From NCBI RefSeq assembly GCF_009830945.1, contig NZ_VWVV01000024.1, forward strand, positions 1 to 64,000: a stretch of DNA of 64,000 nt, read 5' to 3'. Both the position numbers and the translations under genes were made by a program. Numbering within the stretch: position 1 is the first letter of the stretch; each line of letters starts with the position of its first letter. The notes under the pieces are model-generated. The model saw only the letters and a list, made by a program, of their open reading frames with translations. It did not search any database and was not told where the DNA came from. The stretch comes from Nocardiopsis sp. FR4 (GTDB lineage Bacteria > Actinomycetota > Actinomycetes > Streptosporangiales > Streptosporangiaceae). Positions 17,311-26,144 of the stretch are shown here, piece by piece.

Positions 17311-17748
17311 TCAGACCTCCGTCTCGGCGAGACCGTCCACCACGTCGTCCAGGACGAGCTTGCGGTCCTCCATCGACATCTGCCGCAGCTCCTTGAGCGC
17401 GGGCCCGGTGTCGACGCTGGTGCCCCGCGACCCCCGGATGGTGCACACCCGCATGCAGTGCTGGGTGGGCCCCCGCCAGAAGTCGCGCTCGTCGATGGGT
17501 GCGATGCGGTACACCGTGGCCGGGTACTGCACCGGTCTGCTCGGCGAGTGCCACCGCTGGGCCCTGGCCAGGACGAAACCCGTCAGCAGCGAGTCGAACA
17601 CCCCTCCGGAGGCGAGGTCGGCCAGTGCCTCCCGGTCCCCCTCGCGCAGGCACGCGTCGCAGCCGTCCAGCTCGGCCCGCAGCAGCCAGCGGGCCCGGGC
17701 GTGCGCCACGTCGGAGTTGCGGAGCTTGCTCGGGTGTCGGTGTCCCAT
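17311..17748 (-). CDS. Hypothetical protein between rtcB and mobA
   Basis: A 145-residue protein of unrecognised family. It has a CDAC pair at residues 30-33, a CMRVC pair near 98-102, and a mixed helical pattern with many charged residues at both ends (ALKELRQMSMEDRKLVLDDVVDGL at the C-terminus). There is no signal peptide or membrane helix. It is tightly packed: 3 bases before mobA and 25 bases after the rtcB stop, so co-transcription is likely. The cysteine pairs could bind metal or a Fe-S cluster, but that is speculation. Confidence 0.65.
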   Translation of the reverse strand: MGHRHPSKLRNSDVAHARARWLLRAELDGCDACLREGDREALADLASGGVFDSLLTGFVLARAQRWHSPSRPVQYPATVYRIAPIDERDFWRGPTQHCMRVCTIRGSRGTSVDTGPALKELRQMSMEDRKLVLDDVVDGLAETEV

Positions 17749-17773
17749 GCAGGAAGGGTACGCGGGTACGGCC

Positions 17774-18961
17774 TCAGCCCTTGACGCACACCACCTGGCG
17801 CAGGCGGGCGACCACCTCGACCAGGTCGGACTGGGCCCGGACCACCGACTCCAGGTCCTTGTAGGCGGCCGGGATCTCGTCCACCACGCCCAGGTCCTTG
17901 CGGCACTCCACGCCCCTGGTCTGCTCGACGAGGTCGGCCTGGCTGAAGGTCCTGCGGGCCTTGTTCCGGCTCATCCGGCGGCCCGCCCCGTGCGAGGCGG
18001 AGTTGAACGAGTCGGGGTTGCCCAGCCCCCTGACGATGTAGGTGCCGGTCGCCATGCTGCCCGGGATGATGCCGAAGTCGCCCGCACCGGCCCGGATGGC
18101 GCCCTTGCGGGTGACGAGCACGTCCACCCCGTCGTAGGTCTCCTCGGCCACGTAGTTGTGGTGGCAGGAGATCCACTGCTCGGCACGCGCGCCCGGGACC
18201 TGCTCGGTCAGGGCGCGGAAGGCCAGGCCCATCATCACGTCGCGGTTGCGCCGCGCGTACTCCTGCGCCCAGAACAGGTCCCGGCGGTAGGCCTCCATCT
18301 CCGGGGTCCCGGACACGAACACCGCCAGGTCGCGGTCGGGAAGGTCCTGGTTGTGCGGCAGCTCCCGGGCCCGGCCGATGTGGTACTCGGCCAGTTCCTT
18401 GCCGATGTTGCGCGATCCGGAGTGCAGTACCAGCCAGACGGCGCCCCGGTCGTCCAGGCACACCTCCAGGAAGTGGTTGCCGCCGCCGAGGGTGCCCATC
18501 TGGTGGAGGGCCCGCGAGCGGCGGGTGTGGACCGCGGGGGCCAGCTCCTCGAAGCGGTCCCAGAACACGTCCCAGCGGGTGCTGCGCAGGGTGGGGACGG
18601 TGGCGGGGTCCACGGGCTCGTCGTGGGCGCGGAAGCCGACCGGGACCGCGGCCTCCAGCGCGGAGCGCAGCCGCCCCAGGTCGTCGGGCAGGCGCTCGGC
18701 GGTCAGGTCGGTGCGCACGGCGGTCATCCCGCAGCCGATGTCGACCCCGACCGCGGCGGGGCTGACGGCGTCGCGCATGGCGATGACCGAGCCCACCGTG
18801 GCCCCCTTGCCGTAGTGCACGTCCGGCATGACGGCGAGGCCGTGCACCCAGGGCATCCGGGTGACGTTGCGCAGCTGTTCCATCGCCGCGCCCTCGACCT
18901 CCCCGGGCGCGGCCCACATACGGATCGGGACGCGGTCCCCCGCGACTTCGGTGTAGGGCAT
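17774..18961 (-). CDS. rtcB: RNA-splicing ligase RtcB
   Basis: RtcB joins RNA 2',3'-cyclic phosphate and 5'-OH ends using GTP and Mn2+. The 395-residue product has the full active site: D74 and C77 in VGVDIGCGMT, H163 in LGGGNHFLEV, H180 in LHSGSRNIG, and the guanylylated H324 in SASHGAGRRMSR. The ATG at 18961 is fixed by GGAGGTGG upstream. The length is shorter than E. coli RtcB but normal for actinobacteria. No archease, RtcA or RtcR gene is nearby; instead it sits among molybdenum cofactor genes. Possible roles are tRNA or rRNA repair after stress. Confidence 0.95.
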   Translation of the reverse strand: MPYTEVAGDRVPIRMWAAPGEVEGAAMEQLRNVTRMPWVHGLAVMPDVHYGKGATVGSVIAMRDAVSPAAVGVDIGCGMTAVRTDLTAERLPDDLGRLRSALEAAVPVGFRAHDEPVDPATVPTLRSTRWDVFWDRFEELAPAVHTRRSRALHQMGTLGGGNHFLEVCLDDRGAVWLVLHSGSRNIGKELAEYHIGRARELPHNQDLPDRDLAVFVSGTPEMEAYRRDLFWAQEYARRNRDVMMGLAFRALTEQVPGARAEQWISCHHNYVAEETYDGVDVLVTRKGAIRAGAGDFGIIPGSMATGTYIVRGLGNPDSFNSASHGAGRRMSRNKARRTFSQADLVEQTRGVECRKDLGVVDEIPAAYKDLESVVRAQSDLVEVVARLRQVVCVKG

Positions 18962-19142
18962 GGACGGCCACCTCCCCTTCCGGACCGGCCCGTACGCGCG
19001 GCACGGGTGTGCCGCCCGCAGTATCAAGCCAGAGCGGGAGCCGGTGGTGCAACGTGTTTTCCCCCTACCCGGAATCCGTGCCGGTCCACCGGCGCGGGGA
19101 GGGGAACGGCGGGCGCGGGGTCCGGGCGCGCCGGTCGGGTCC

Positions 19143-20150
19143 TCAGCCGCCGATCGCCGACATCGGTCGGGACGGCTGCAGGAAGCTGGGGTCGTTGATG
19201 CCGTGTCCGGGCAGCTTGACGGCCACGGCGGCGGCCCAGCTGCGGGCGATCTCCTCGTCGCTGGCGCCGTTGCGCAGCAGGGTGCGCAGGTCGGACTCCT
19301 CCCGGGCGAACAGGCAGTTGCGCACCTGTCCGTCCGCGGTCAGGCGGACCCGGTCGCAGGCCCCGCAGAAGGGCCGGGTGACCGAGCCGATGACGCCGAC
19401 GGTGGCCTGCTCCCCGTTGGGGAAGGAGGCGCCGCGCACGTGGAAGAGCTCGGCCGGGGCGCTGCCGCGCGTGTCGGCGTCAGCGGCCTCCAGTACGAAC
19501 TCCGCCTCCAGCGCGGCGAGGATCTCCTCGGCGGTGATCATGGTGTCGCGCCGCCAGCCGTGCTGGGCGTCCAGCGGCATCTGTTCGATGAAGCGCAGCT
19601 CGTAGCCGTGCTCGACGCAGTAGCGCAGCAGGTCGGCGGCCTCGTGGTCGTTGACGCCGCGCATGAGGACGGCGTTGACCTTCACGGGGGTGAGTCCGGC
19701 GTCGGCCGCCCCGGCCAGGCCGTCGAGGACGTCGGGGAGTCGGCGGCGCCGGGCCAGGGTCTCGAACACGTCGGGGTTCAGGGTGTCGAGGGAGACGTTG
19801 ACCCGGTCGAGGCCGGCCTCGGCCAGGGCGGGGGCCATACGGGCAAGCCCGATGCCGTTGGTGGTGAGGGCGGTGTGGGGTCGGGGGGTCAGGGCGGTGG
19901 TTCCGGCGACGAGGCCGGGCAGGCCGCGTCGGAGCAGGGGTTCGCCTCCGGTGAAGCGCACCTCGGTGATGCCGAGGCGGGTCACGCCGATGCGGATCAG
20001 GCGGAGGAGTTCGTCGTCGGTGAGCAGTTCCGGCTTGGGCAGCCACTCCAACCCCTCGGGGGGCATGCAGTACGTGCATCTGAGGTTGCAGCGGTCGGTG
20101 AGCGAGACCCGAAGGTCGGTCGCCACTCGCCCATAGGAGTCGGCCAGCAC
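19143..20150 (-). CDS. moaA: GTP 3',8-cyclase (molybdenum cofactor biosynthesis)
   Basis: MoaA is a radical SAM enzyme that makes 3',8-cyclo-GTP from GTP, the first step of molybdopterin synthesis. The N-terminal cluster motif CNLRCTYC (C21, C25, C28) and the C-terminal second cluster (CGACDRVRLTADGQVRNC) are present, and the protein ends in the GG typical of MoaA. The start is placed at GTG 20150 since GGAGAGG lies 8 bases upstream; GTG 20159 overlaps that site. The product is 335 residues. MoaC, MoaD and MoaE are not in the window. It probably heads the rtcB-mobA stretch but the 181-bp gap to rtcB may contain a separate promoter. Confidence 0.95.
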   Translation of the reverse strand: MLADSYGRVATDLRVSLTDRCNLRCTYCMPPEGLEWLPKPELLTDDELLRLIRIGVTRLGITEVRFTGGEPLLRRGLPGLVAGTTALTPRPHTALTTNGIGLARMAPALAEAGLDRVNVSLDTLNPDVFETLARRRRLPDVLDGLAGAADAGLTPVKVNAVLMRGVNDHEAADLLRYCVEHGYELRFIEQMPLDAQHGWRRDTMITAEEILAALEAEFVLEAADADTRGSAPAELFHVRGASFPNGEQATVGVIGSVTRPFCGACDRVRLTADGQVRNCLFAREESDLRTLLRNGASDEEIARSWAAAVAVKLPGHGINDPSFLQPSRPMSAIGG

Positions 20151-20503
20151 GGGCGTCACCTCTCCAGTCCGAGTTGCCGGGCGGTTCGTGTGCGAAGGCA
20201 CCCACCCGGAGGGATACCCATAGGTAAGCGTAGAAGATGCCTCTTTAACGGCGAGTAGTGGTCTTCGCACCATATGGCGTAGTTCGTCGTCCCCTACGAA
20301 AGGTCGCCCGGTCCAGGGGCCGTTCCGGGGGCGGGACGACCCGATGGTGACGTCCGCGACATCCGACTACCCCGTCTCCCCGTCCCCACGCGCGCAGGGC
20401 TTGGACGAAGATCCAAGCACCTCCGGGTGCCCCTCCTCCGCCCCGCGCCGTAGGGTGACCTCGATCCTTCCGGACCCGGAGGCTGACAAGGAGACATGAC
20501 ACG
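20151..20503. other. Divergent region between moaA and lipase
   Basis: A 353-bp gap. GCTTGGA (20399-20405) and TCCAAGC (20412-20418) form a perfect 7-bp inverted repeat about 90 bases before the lipase start, a candidate operator. The moaA-proximal part is AT-richer. I found no conserved molybdenum cofactor riboswitch structure. Confidence 0.4.
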
Positions 20504-21340
20504 GTGATCACCACGCGCGAATGGGCCCTGGCGGGCGGTCCCGACGGCTCGGAGCGGCTGGCCGCACGGGCCTGGGCCCCGACCGGGAGCGAGCCGACCT
20601 GGCTGGTGGTACTGGTACACGGCTACGGCGAGCACCTGGGCCGGTACGAGCGGGTCGCCGCGGACCTGGTCGCGGCGGGCGCGGTGGTCTACGGCGCCGA
20701 CCACCGCGGGCACGGGCGCTCCTCCGGCGAGCGGGTGCTGGTCGAGGACTACTCGGGCGTGGTCCAGGACGTGCACCGGGTCATCACCCAGGCGCGCACC
20801 GCCTACCGGACGCTGCCGCTGGTGCTCGTCGGCCACTCCATGGGCGGCCTCATCGCCGCCCGCTACGCCCAGACCCACCCTGAGCACCTCAGCGGGCTGG
20901 TGCTGTCCGGGCCGGTGCTGGGCCGCTGGGCGGCCCTGGAGCACCTCGCCGCGGCCGAGGTGATCCCCGACGCCCCGATCGACCCGGCCACGCTCTCGCG
21001 CGACCCGTCCGTGGGCGAGGCCTACGCCGCCGACGAGCTGGTCTGGCACGGCCCCTTCAAGCGGGCCACCGTGAACGCCCTGCTCACCGAGATGGAGCGG
21101 GCCGGGGAGGCCGGGAGCGTGGGCGGCCTGCCCCTGCTCTGGCTACACGGGTCCGACGACCGCCTGGTTCCGCTGGAGGGCACCAGGGGGGGCATCGTCT
21201 CGCTCATGGGCGAGGATTTCACCGCCCGCGTCTTCCCCGGCGCCCGTCACGAGGTGTTCAACGAGACCAACCGCGACGAGGTCCTCGGCGAGGTGGTGCG
21301 CTTCGCCCGGCGGTTCGCGGCGCCCGCACCGGGGGCCTGA
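20504..21340 (+). CDS. Alpha/beta hydrolase, monoacylglycerol lipase-like
   Basis: A 278-residue serine hydrolase of the lysophospholipase / monoacylglycerol lipase group. Visible features: VVLVHGYGEHLGRYERVA near the N-terminus, YGADHRGHGRSSGER, the nucleophile elbow GHSMGGLIA, the catalytic Asp in LHGSDDRLVP, and the His in PGARHEVFNE. There is no signal peptide, so it acts in the cytoplasm, probably on acylglycerols. The GTG start follows AAGGAGACA. Transcribed alone, convergent with the MocR regulator. Confidence 0.9.
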   Translation: MITTREWALAGGPDGSERLAARAWAPTGSEPTWLVVLVHGYGEHLGRYERVAADLVAAGAVVYGADHRGHGRSSGERVLVEDYSGVVQDVHRVITQARTAYRTLPLVLVGHSMGGLIAARYAQTHPEHLSGLVLSGPVLGRWAALEHLAAAEVIPDAPIDPATLSRDPSVGEAYAADELVWHGPFKRATVNALLTEMERAGEAGSVGGLPLLWLHGSDDRLVPLEGTRGGIVSLMGEDFTARVFPGARHEVFNETNRDEVLGEVVRFARRFAAPAPGA

Positions 21341-21397
21341 GGGACCGCCGGAGCGGGTGCGGGCCCCGGTGTCCGGCAGGGGCCGCGGCCCCACGGG

Positions 21398-22864
21398 TCA
21401 GACGTAGAGCTGCCCGCGGGGCTGCACCGGGTGGGCCAGGGTCTGGGTGTAGGCGGCGGCCAGGCGCTCCACGGCGTCGGCGAGCACGTCCGGGGGCTGG
21501 GTGTAGGCCAGGCGCAGGTAGCGCTCCAGGGTGCCGTCGGCGCCGAACACCGGCCCCGCCGCCGGGTGGACCCCGTGCCGGACGGCGGCGGCGGACAGCG
21601 CGCCGGCCACCGGCTGGGGCAGCGCGGCCCACAGCACCAGGCCGCCCCCGGGCACGTTCGGCCGCCAGTCGGGCAGGCGTTCGCGCAGCGCGCGCAGCAG
21701 CGCGTCGCGGTTGCGGCGCAGCTGACGGCTGCGCTCGGCTCGGATGCGCATCACGTCGGCGAACAGGTGGGTGGCGGTGAGCTGGTCCAGCACCGCCCCC
21801 GCCAGGTCGAAGCGCTGGCGGGCGGCCATGAGCCGGGCCACCATCGGCGGGGTCGTGCGCACCCACCCCACCCGCAGCCCGCCCCACAGCAGCTTGGCCA
21901 CCGAGCCCACCGTCAGCACCCGCCCCTCGGTGTCGTGGGCCGCCACCGGCGCGGGCAGGTCCCCCGAGTCGATGGCCAGCTCCGCGACCGACTCGTCGAT
22001 GACCAGGTGGGTCCCCGCGCGGCGCGCCTCGCGCACCAGCACGCGGCGCTCGTCGTCGTCCATCAGGGCCCCGGTGGGGTTCTGGAAGTCGGGGATGAGG
22101 TAGGCCAGGCGCGGCCTCCACTGGCGGAAGGCGTCGACGAGGTACTCCATGTCCCAGCCCTGCGGGGTCACTCCGACGGTACGCAGCCGGGCTCCGGCGT
22201 GGCGGGCCGCGTCCAGCGCGTGCGGGTAGGTGGGCGACTCCACCAGGACCTCGTCGCCGGGCTGCACGAGCAGGTCCACCGCCAGCGCCACCCCCTGCTG
22301 GGCGCCGTTGGTGACGAAGATCTGCTCGGGGGTGGTCGGCAGCCCGCGTTCGACGTAGCGGCGGGCGATGGCGTGGCGCAGCTCGGGCAGGCCGTAGGGG
22401 TAGTAGCCCAGGCCGCCCACGTGCGCGGCGAGCTGTTCGGCGGCCCGTAGAGCGGCGGCGCGCAGCCCGTCCACGGCCGCGGGCGCGGCCAGGCCCAGGT
22501 CGATGTGCTCGGCTGCCGGGCCGAAGGGCGAGGGCTCGCTGGTGCCGGAGTCGGGCAGCACGGTCCAGCTGCCCGCCCCCTGCCTGCTCTCCAGGAAGCG
22601 GTTGTCGCGCAGCCAGGCGTAGGCGGCGGTGACGGTGTTGCGGCTGACCCCCAGGGCGGCGGCCAGGTCGCGTTCGGCGGGCAGCCGGGTGTTGCTGGGG
22701 ACCCGTCCGTCCAGCACCAGCCCGCTGACGGCCTTGGCGATGGCCAGGTAGTAGGGGCGCTCCACGGGGGCCTCACCGATGAGGCGGGCCAGGAGGCGCC
22801 CGTTGATCCGCCGGGTGCCGCCGCCGGAGCGCTCCGCCGCCCGCTGGACGCTCTGCCTCGCCAT
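21398..22864 (-). CDS. MocR-type GntR/aminotransferase regulator
   Basis: A 488-residue chimera. The GntR winged helix occupies about residues 35-105 (LPAERDLAAALGVSRNTVTAAYAWLRDNRFL), and a fold-type I aminotransferase domain follows with YPYGLPELRHAIARRYV, NPTGALMDDDERR and the PLP-binding Lys in VGSVAKLLWGGLRVGW. MocR proteins sense PLP or PLP adducts and regulate neighbouring genes. The ATG at 22864 is set by GGGAGAGGG. The divergent YczE-type membrane gene is its likely target, a pairing common in actinobacteria. Confidence 0.93.
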   Translation of the reverse strand: MARQSVQRAAERSGGGTRRINGRLLARLIGEAPVERPYYLAIAKAVSGLVLDGRVPSNTRLPAERDLAAALGVSRNTVTAAYAWLRDNRFLESRQGAGSWTVLPDSGTSEPSPFGPAAEHIDLGLAAPAAVDGLRAAALRAAEQLAAHVGGLGYYPYGLPELRHAIARRYVERGLPTTPEQIFVTNGAQQGVALAVDLLVQPGDEVLVESPTYPHALDAARHAGARLRTVGVTPQGWDMEYLVDAFRQWRPRLAYLIPDFQNPTGALMDDDERRVLVREARRAGTHLVIDESVAELAIDSGDLPAPVAAHDTEGRVLTVGSVAKLLWGGLRVGWVRTTPPMVARLMAARQRFDLAGAVLDQLTATHLFADVMRIRAERSRQLRRNRDALLRALRERLPDWRPNVPGGGLVLWAALPQPVAGALSAAAVRHGVHPAAGPVFGADGTLERYLRLAYTQPPDVLADAVERLAAAYTQTLAHPVQPRGQLYV

Positions 22865-23042
22865 GCCCTCTCCCGTCCCCGTGCAACGGGCCACTTGCCC
22901 GTATTGGCACTTCTCTCGAGGCGCCACATCCGCCACGATACCGAGGTGGATCCCTACTGGCCCCCGGGGTGTGCGGGGATCCGACGCACCGGGCCCTCCG
23001 AAGGCTTTTCATCCGATGAACCAATGACTGAAGGGATCCCCC

Positions 23043-23726
23043 GTGACCGTACAGCCCTCCGCCACCCGCGGCGCGGCCGCCCGTCTGCTGGGCCGGCTGC
23101 TGGTCACCCCGGCCCTGCCCCGTCCCCGGCTGCGGCGCCTGGTCCAGCTGTACGCGGGCCTGGCCCTGTACGGTCTGAGCGGTGCCCTGCTGGTCCACGC
23201 GGGGCTGGGCGCGATGCCCTGGGACGTGCTGCACCAGGGCCTGTCCCGCCAGACCGGCCTGTCCATCGGCACGTGGAGCGTGCTGGTCGGCGCCCTGCTG
23301 ATGCTGCTGTGGATCCCGCTGCGGCAGAAGCCGGGACTGGGAACGCTGAGCAACGTGGTCGTGGTGGGTCTGACGGTGGACCTGTTCCTGTGGCTGCTTC
23401 CCGAAACCGACATCCTGGCCGTTCGGGTGGTGTTGTTGGGCCTGGGGGTGCTGGTGTGCGCGGTGGCCACCGGGTGCTACATCGGGGCCCAACTGGGACC
23501 CGGCCCTCGCGACGGCCTGATGACCGGCCTGGCCGCGCGGGGGTGGTCGGTGCGCGTGGCACGGACCGCGATCGAGGTGACCGTGGTGGTGACCGGGTTC
23601 CTGTTGGGGGGAACGGTGGGTGTGGGGACCCTGGCGTTCGCTCTGGCGATCGGTCCGCTGGCCCAGGTGTTCCTGCCGCTGATGCGCGTGCCCGCGCCCC
23701 CGGCAGCCGGTCCCGACGGCTCCTGA
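23043..23726 (+). CDS. YczE/YitT-like membrane protein
   Basis: A 227-residue membrane protein with about six helices. The motifs GLGAMPWDVLHQGLSRQTGLSIGTWSVLVG and IGAQLGPGPRDGLMTGLAARGWSVRVARTAIEV are typical of the YczE family. These proteins are generally found divergent from MocR regulators and are thought to be transporters or regulators of unknown substrate, possibly vitamin B6-related. GTG start at 23043 with AAGGGA upstream. The 178-bp divergent gap carries the GTGCCAATAC region that probably binds MocR, though no clear repeat was defined. Confidence 0.85.
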   Translation: MTVQPSATRGAAARLLGRLLVTPALPRPRLRRLVQLYAGLALYGLSGALLVHAGLGAMPWDVLHQGLSRQTGLSIGTWSVLVGALLMLLWIPLRQKPGLGTLSNVVVVGLTVDLFLWLLPETDILAVRVVLLGLGVLVCAVATGCYIGAQLGPGPRDGLMTGLAARGWSVRVARTAIEVTVVVTGFLLGGTVGVGTLAFALAIGPLAQVFLPLMRVPAPPAAGPDGS

Positions 23727-24215
23727 GACCATGGGCGGAGCCGGGCACGGGGCCGCCCCGCGGCCCGCGGCGCTGTGCGCGGAACGCCGGGTGGCCGGGT
23801 GGGCAGGGACGCAAAGCCCGGCTGTGATCGAATATTGATCACCGCGTCATAACTTCTGCCCTGACAAACTCTCCCATTTCTCCACATACCTCCCTGCACT
23901 TTCCGATGCACGTGCAGCTGCGGGTAGCGCGCTCCTCTCGAAGAGGGGAAGATGGGGACCGCGGTGAACGGAAAGGACCGTGTTCGGGGCGGTTCCTGAG
24001 CACCGGCCTTTTCGGCTGTCCTCACCTGGGCACATATCCGGGTGAAGGGCAAGCGGCGGCTGGTGCGGAGGCAGGATGTGGCCCGAACCGTGCCCCTTCC
24101 CGGCAACGGGTCCACTCCCGGTGGCGGGCTGGGGAGGAGGCCCCCCGCGGGGCGTGTACCCGACCGTGCGCGCCCGGGGCCGCGAGGAGGCGACCGCAGG
24201 AACCATGACGACGTG
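23727..24215. other. 489-bp intergenic region before the GH15 gene
   Basis: An AT-rich core at about 23828-23890 contains TGATC (23825-23829) and GATCA (23837-23841) as an inverted repeat, and a short hairpin CCTCT-CGA-AGAGG follows near 23933. Just before the GH15 start there is a three-codon ATG frame (24205-24216) whose TGA overlaps the GH15 ATG. No larger gene was found. Confidence 0.4.
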
Positions 24216-26021
24216 ATGGGGGTGAGCCGCGTGCCCGGCTGGATTGAGGACTACGCAATGATCGGCGACATGCAGACCGCCGCGCTGGTCGGGCGCGACG
24301 GTTCCATCGACTGGGCGTGTCTTCCCGACTTCGACTCCTCCGCCTGCTTCGCCGCGCTGCTGGGCGACGAGCAGAACGGCAGCTGGACCCTCAGGCCCGC
24401 CGAGGGCGACACCCGCGCCACCCGCCGCCGCTACCGGGGGGACACGCTCATCCTGGAGTCGGAGTGGGACACCCCCGACGGCTCCGTCCGGGTGATCGAC
24501 TTCATGCCGCCCCGCGGCGGCGCACCGCACATCGTCCGCATCGTCGAGGGGCTGAGCGGCTCGGTGCGCATGGAGACCACCATGCGCATCCGTTTCGACT
24601 ACGGCCACGTCGTGCCCTGGGTGCACCGCGCCGGCACCGAACTGGTGGCCATCGCGGGCCCCGACGCCATCTGGCTGAGCACCCCGATCTCCCTGCAGGG
24701 CCACAACTTCACCCACGACGCCACCTTCACCGTCACCGCGGGCCAGCGGGTGCCCTTCGTGATGACCTGGCACCCCTCGCAGGTGGAGGAGTCCGATCAC
24801 CTGGACGCCGAGAAAGCGCTCTCCCGCACCGAGCGCTTCTGGGAGAAGTGGGTGAACCAGTGCACCTACGAGGGCCCCTACCGCGAGGCGGTCATCCGCT
24901 CCCTCATCGTGCTCAAGGCCCTGACCTACCGCCCCACCGGCGGAATCGTCGCCGCGCCCACCACCTCCCTGCCCGAGGAGATCGGCGGGGTGCGCAACTG
25001 GGACTACCGCTACTGCTGGCTGCGGGACGCCACCATCACCCTGGAGGCGATGATCCGCTCCGGGTACAAGGACGAGGCGCTGGCCTGGCGCGAGTGGCTG
25101 GTGCGCGCGATCGCGGGCGAGCCGCAGCTCATGCAGATCATGTACGGCATCCGCGGTGAGCGCAGGCTCACCGAGTGGGAGGCCGACTGGCTGCCGGGCT
25201 ACGAGGCCTCCCGCCCGGTCCGGATCGGCAACGCCGCCGTGGGCCAGTACCAGCTGGACGTCTACGGCGAGGTCATGGACGTGCTGCACCTGGCACGCCG
25301 GCACAACATCCGCGGCGGCGACTACCTGTGGGGCCTGCAGCGCTCCCTGGTCAACTACCTGGAGTGGTGCTGGGACGAGCCCGACGAGGGGCTGTGGGAG
25401 GTACGCGGACCGCGCCAGCACTTCGTGCACTCCAAGGTGATGGCCTGGGTGGCGGCCGACCGGGCGGTGCGCAGCATCGAGGAGTTCGGCAAGGAGGGCC
25501 CCATCGAGCGGTGGAAGTCCCTGCGCGACACCATCCACGCCGAGGTGTGCGAGTACGGCTACGACCCCCAGCGCAACACCTTCACCCAGTACTACGGCAG
25601 CAAGGAGCTGGACGCCGCGCTGCTGCTCATCCCCGAGGTGGGGTTCCTGCCCTACGACGACCCGCGCGTGGTCGGCACCATCGAAGCGGTTCGCAAGGAG
25701 CTCATGGTGGACGGGTTCGTGCTGCGCTACCGCACCGACCTGGACAACTCCGCCGACCAGCTGCCCGGCGACGAGGGCGCGTTCCTGGCGTGCAGCTTCT
25801 GGATGGCCAACGCCCTGCTGTCCATCGGCCGCCAGGACGAGGCGCGGGAGCTGTTCGAGCGGCTGCTGTCCCTGCGCAACGACGTGGGCCTGCTCGCCGA
25901 GGAGTGGGACCCGCGCGAGAACCGCCAGGTGGGCAACTTCCCCCAGGCCTTCAGCCACGTGCCCCTGGTGACCACCGCGCTGAACCTGTCCACCCGCCAG
26001 GGCGGCTGGCGCGCCGAGTAG
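24216..26021 (+). CDS. Glycoside hydrolase family 15 protein (trehalase/glucoamylase-like)
   Basis: A cytoplasmic GH15 enzyme of 601 residues with no signal peptide. The N-terminal domain begins WIEDYAMIGDMQTAALVGRDGSIDWACLPDFDS, typical of actinobacterial GH15 trehalase-like proteins. The (alpha/alpha)6 domain has WDYRYCWLRDATITLEAMI with a catalytic-region Asp, and EEWDPRENRQVGNFPQAFSHVPLV near the C-terminus with the second catalytic Glu. Mycobacterial relatives hydrolyse trehalose; a glucoamylase role is the alternative. The ATG at 24216 is chosen by homology; GTG 24222 is possible. A perfect terminator follows, shared with the convergent kinase gene. Confidence 0.9.
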   Translation: MGVSRVPGWIEDYAMIGDMQTAALVGRDGSIDWACLPDFDSSACFAALLGDEQNGSWTLRPAEGDTRATRRRYRGDTLILESEWDTPDGSVRVIDFMPPRGGAPHIVRIVEGLSGSVRMETTMRIRFDYGHVVPWVHRAGTELVAIAGPDAIWLSTPISLQGHNFTHDATFTVTAGQRVPFVMTWHPSQVEESDHLDAEKALSRTERFWEKWVNQCTYEGPYREAVIRSLIVLKALTYRPTGGIVAAPTTSLPEEIGGVRNWDYRYCWLRDATITLEAMIRSGYKDEALAWREWLVRAIAGEPQLMQIMYGIRGERRLTEWEADWLPGYEASRPVRIGNAAVGQYQLDVYGEVMDVLHLARRHNIRGGDYLWGLQRSLVNYLEWCWDEPDEGLWEVRGPRQHFVHSKVMAWVAADRAVRSIEEFGKEGPIERWKSLRDTIHAEVCEYGYDPQRNTFTQYYGSKELDAALLLIPEVGFLPYDDPRVVGTIEAVRKELMVDGFVLRYRTDLDNSADQLPGDEGAFLACSFWMANALLSIGRQDEARELFERLLSLRNDVGLLAEEWDPRENRQVGNFPQAFSHVPLVTTALNLSTRQGGWRAE

Positions 26022-26093
26022 CCCGGTTCCACCGGCCGCCCCCGCCCCTCCCCCCACGGCCGACCGCTCCCCCGGCAGCACCGACCAGACGTG

Positions 26094-26129
26094 GGAGCGC
26101 CCCCGCGGACACCTCCGCGGGGGCGCTCC
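26094..26129. terminator. Bidirectional terminator between GH15 and kinase genes
   Basis: A perfect 15-bp stem (26094-26108 with 26115-26129) and six-base loop ACACCT, located between convergent genes. Confidence 0.85.
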
Positions 26130-26144
26130 TCCGCGCGGGCCGGG

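Noticed and set aside
20151..20300. Molybdenum cofactor riboswitch before moaA
   Set aside because: The leader is short and lacks the conserved structure; such riboswitches are mostly found outside actinobacteria.
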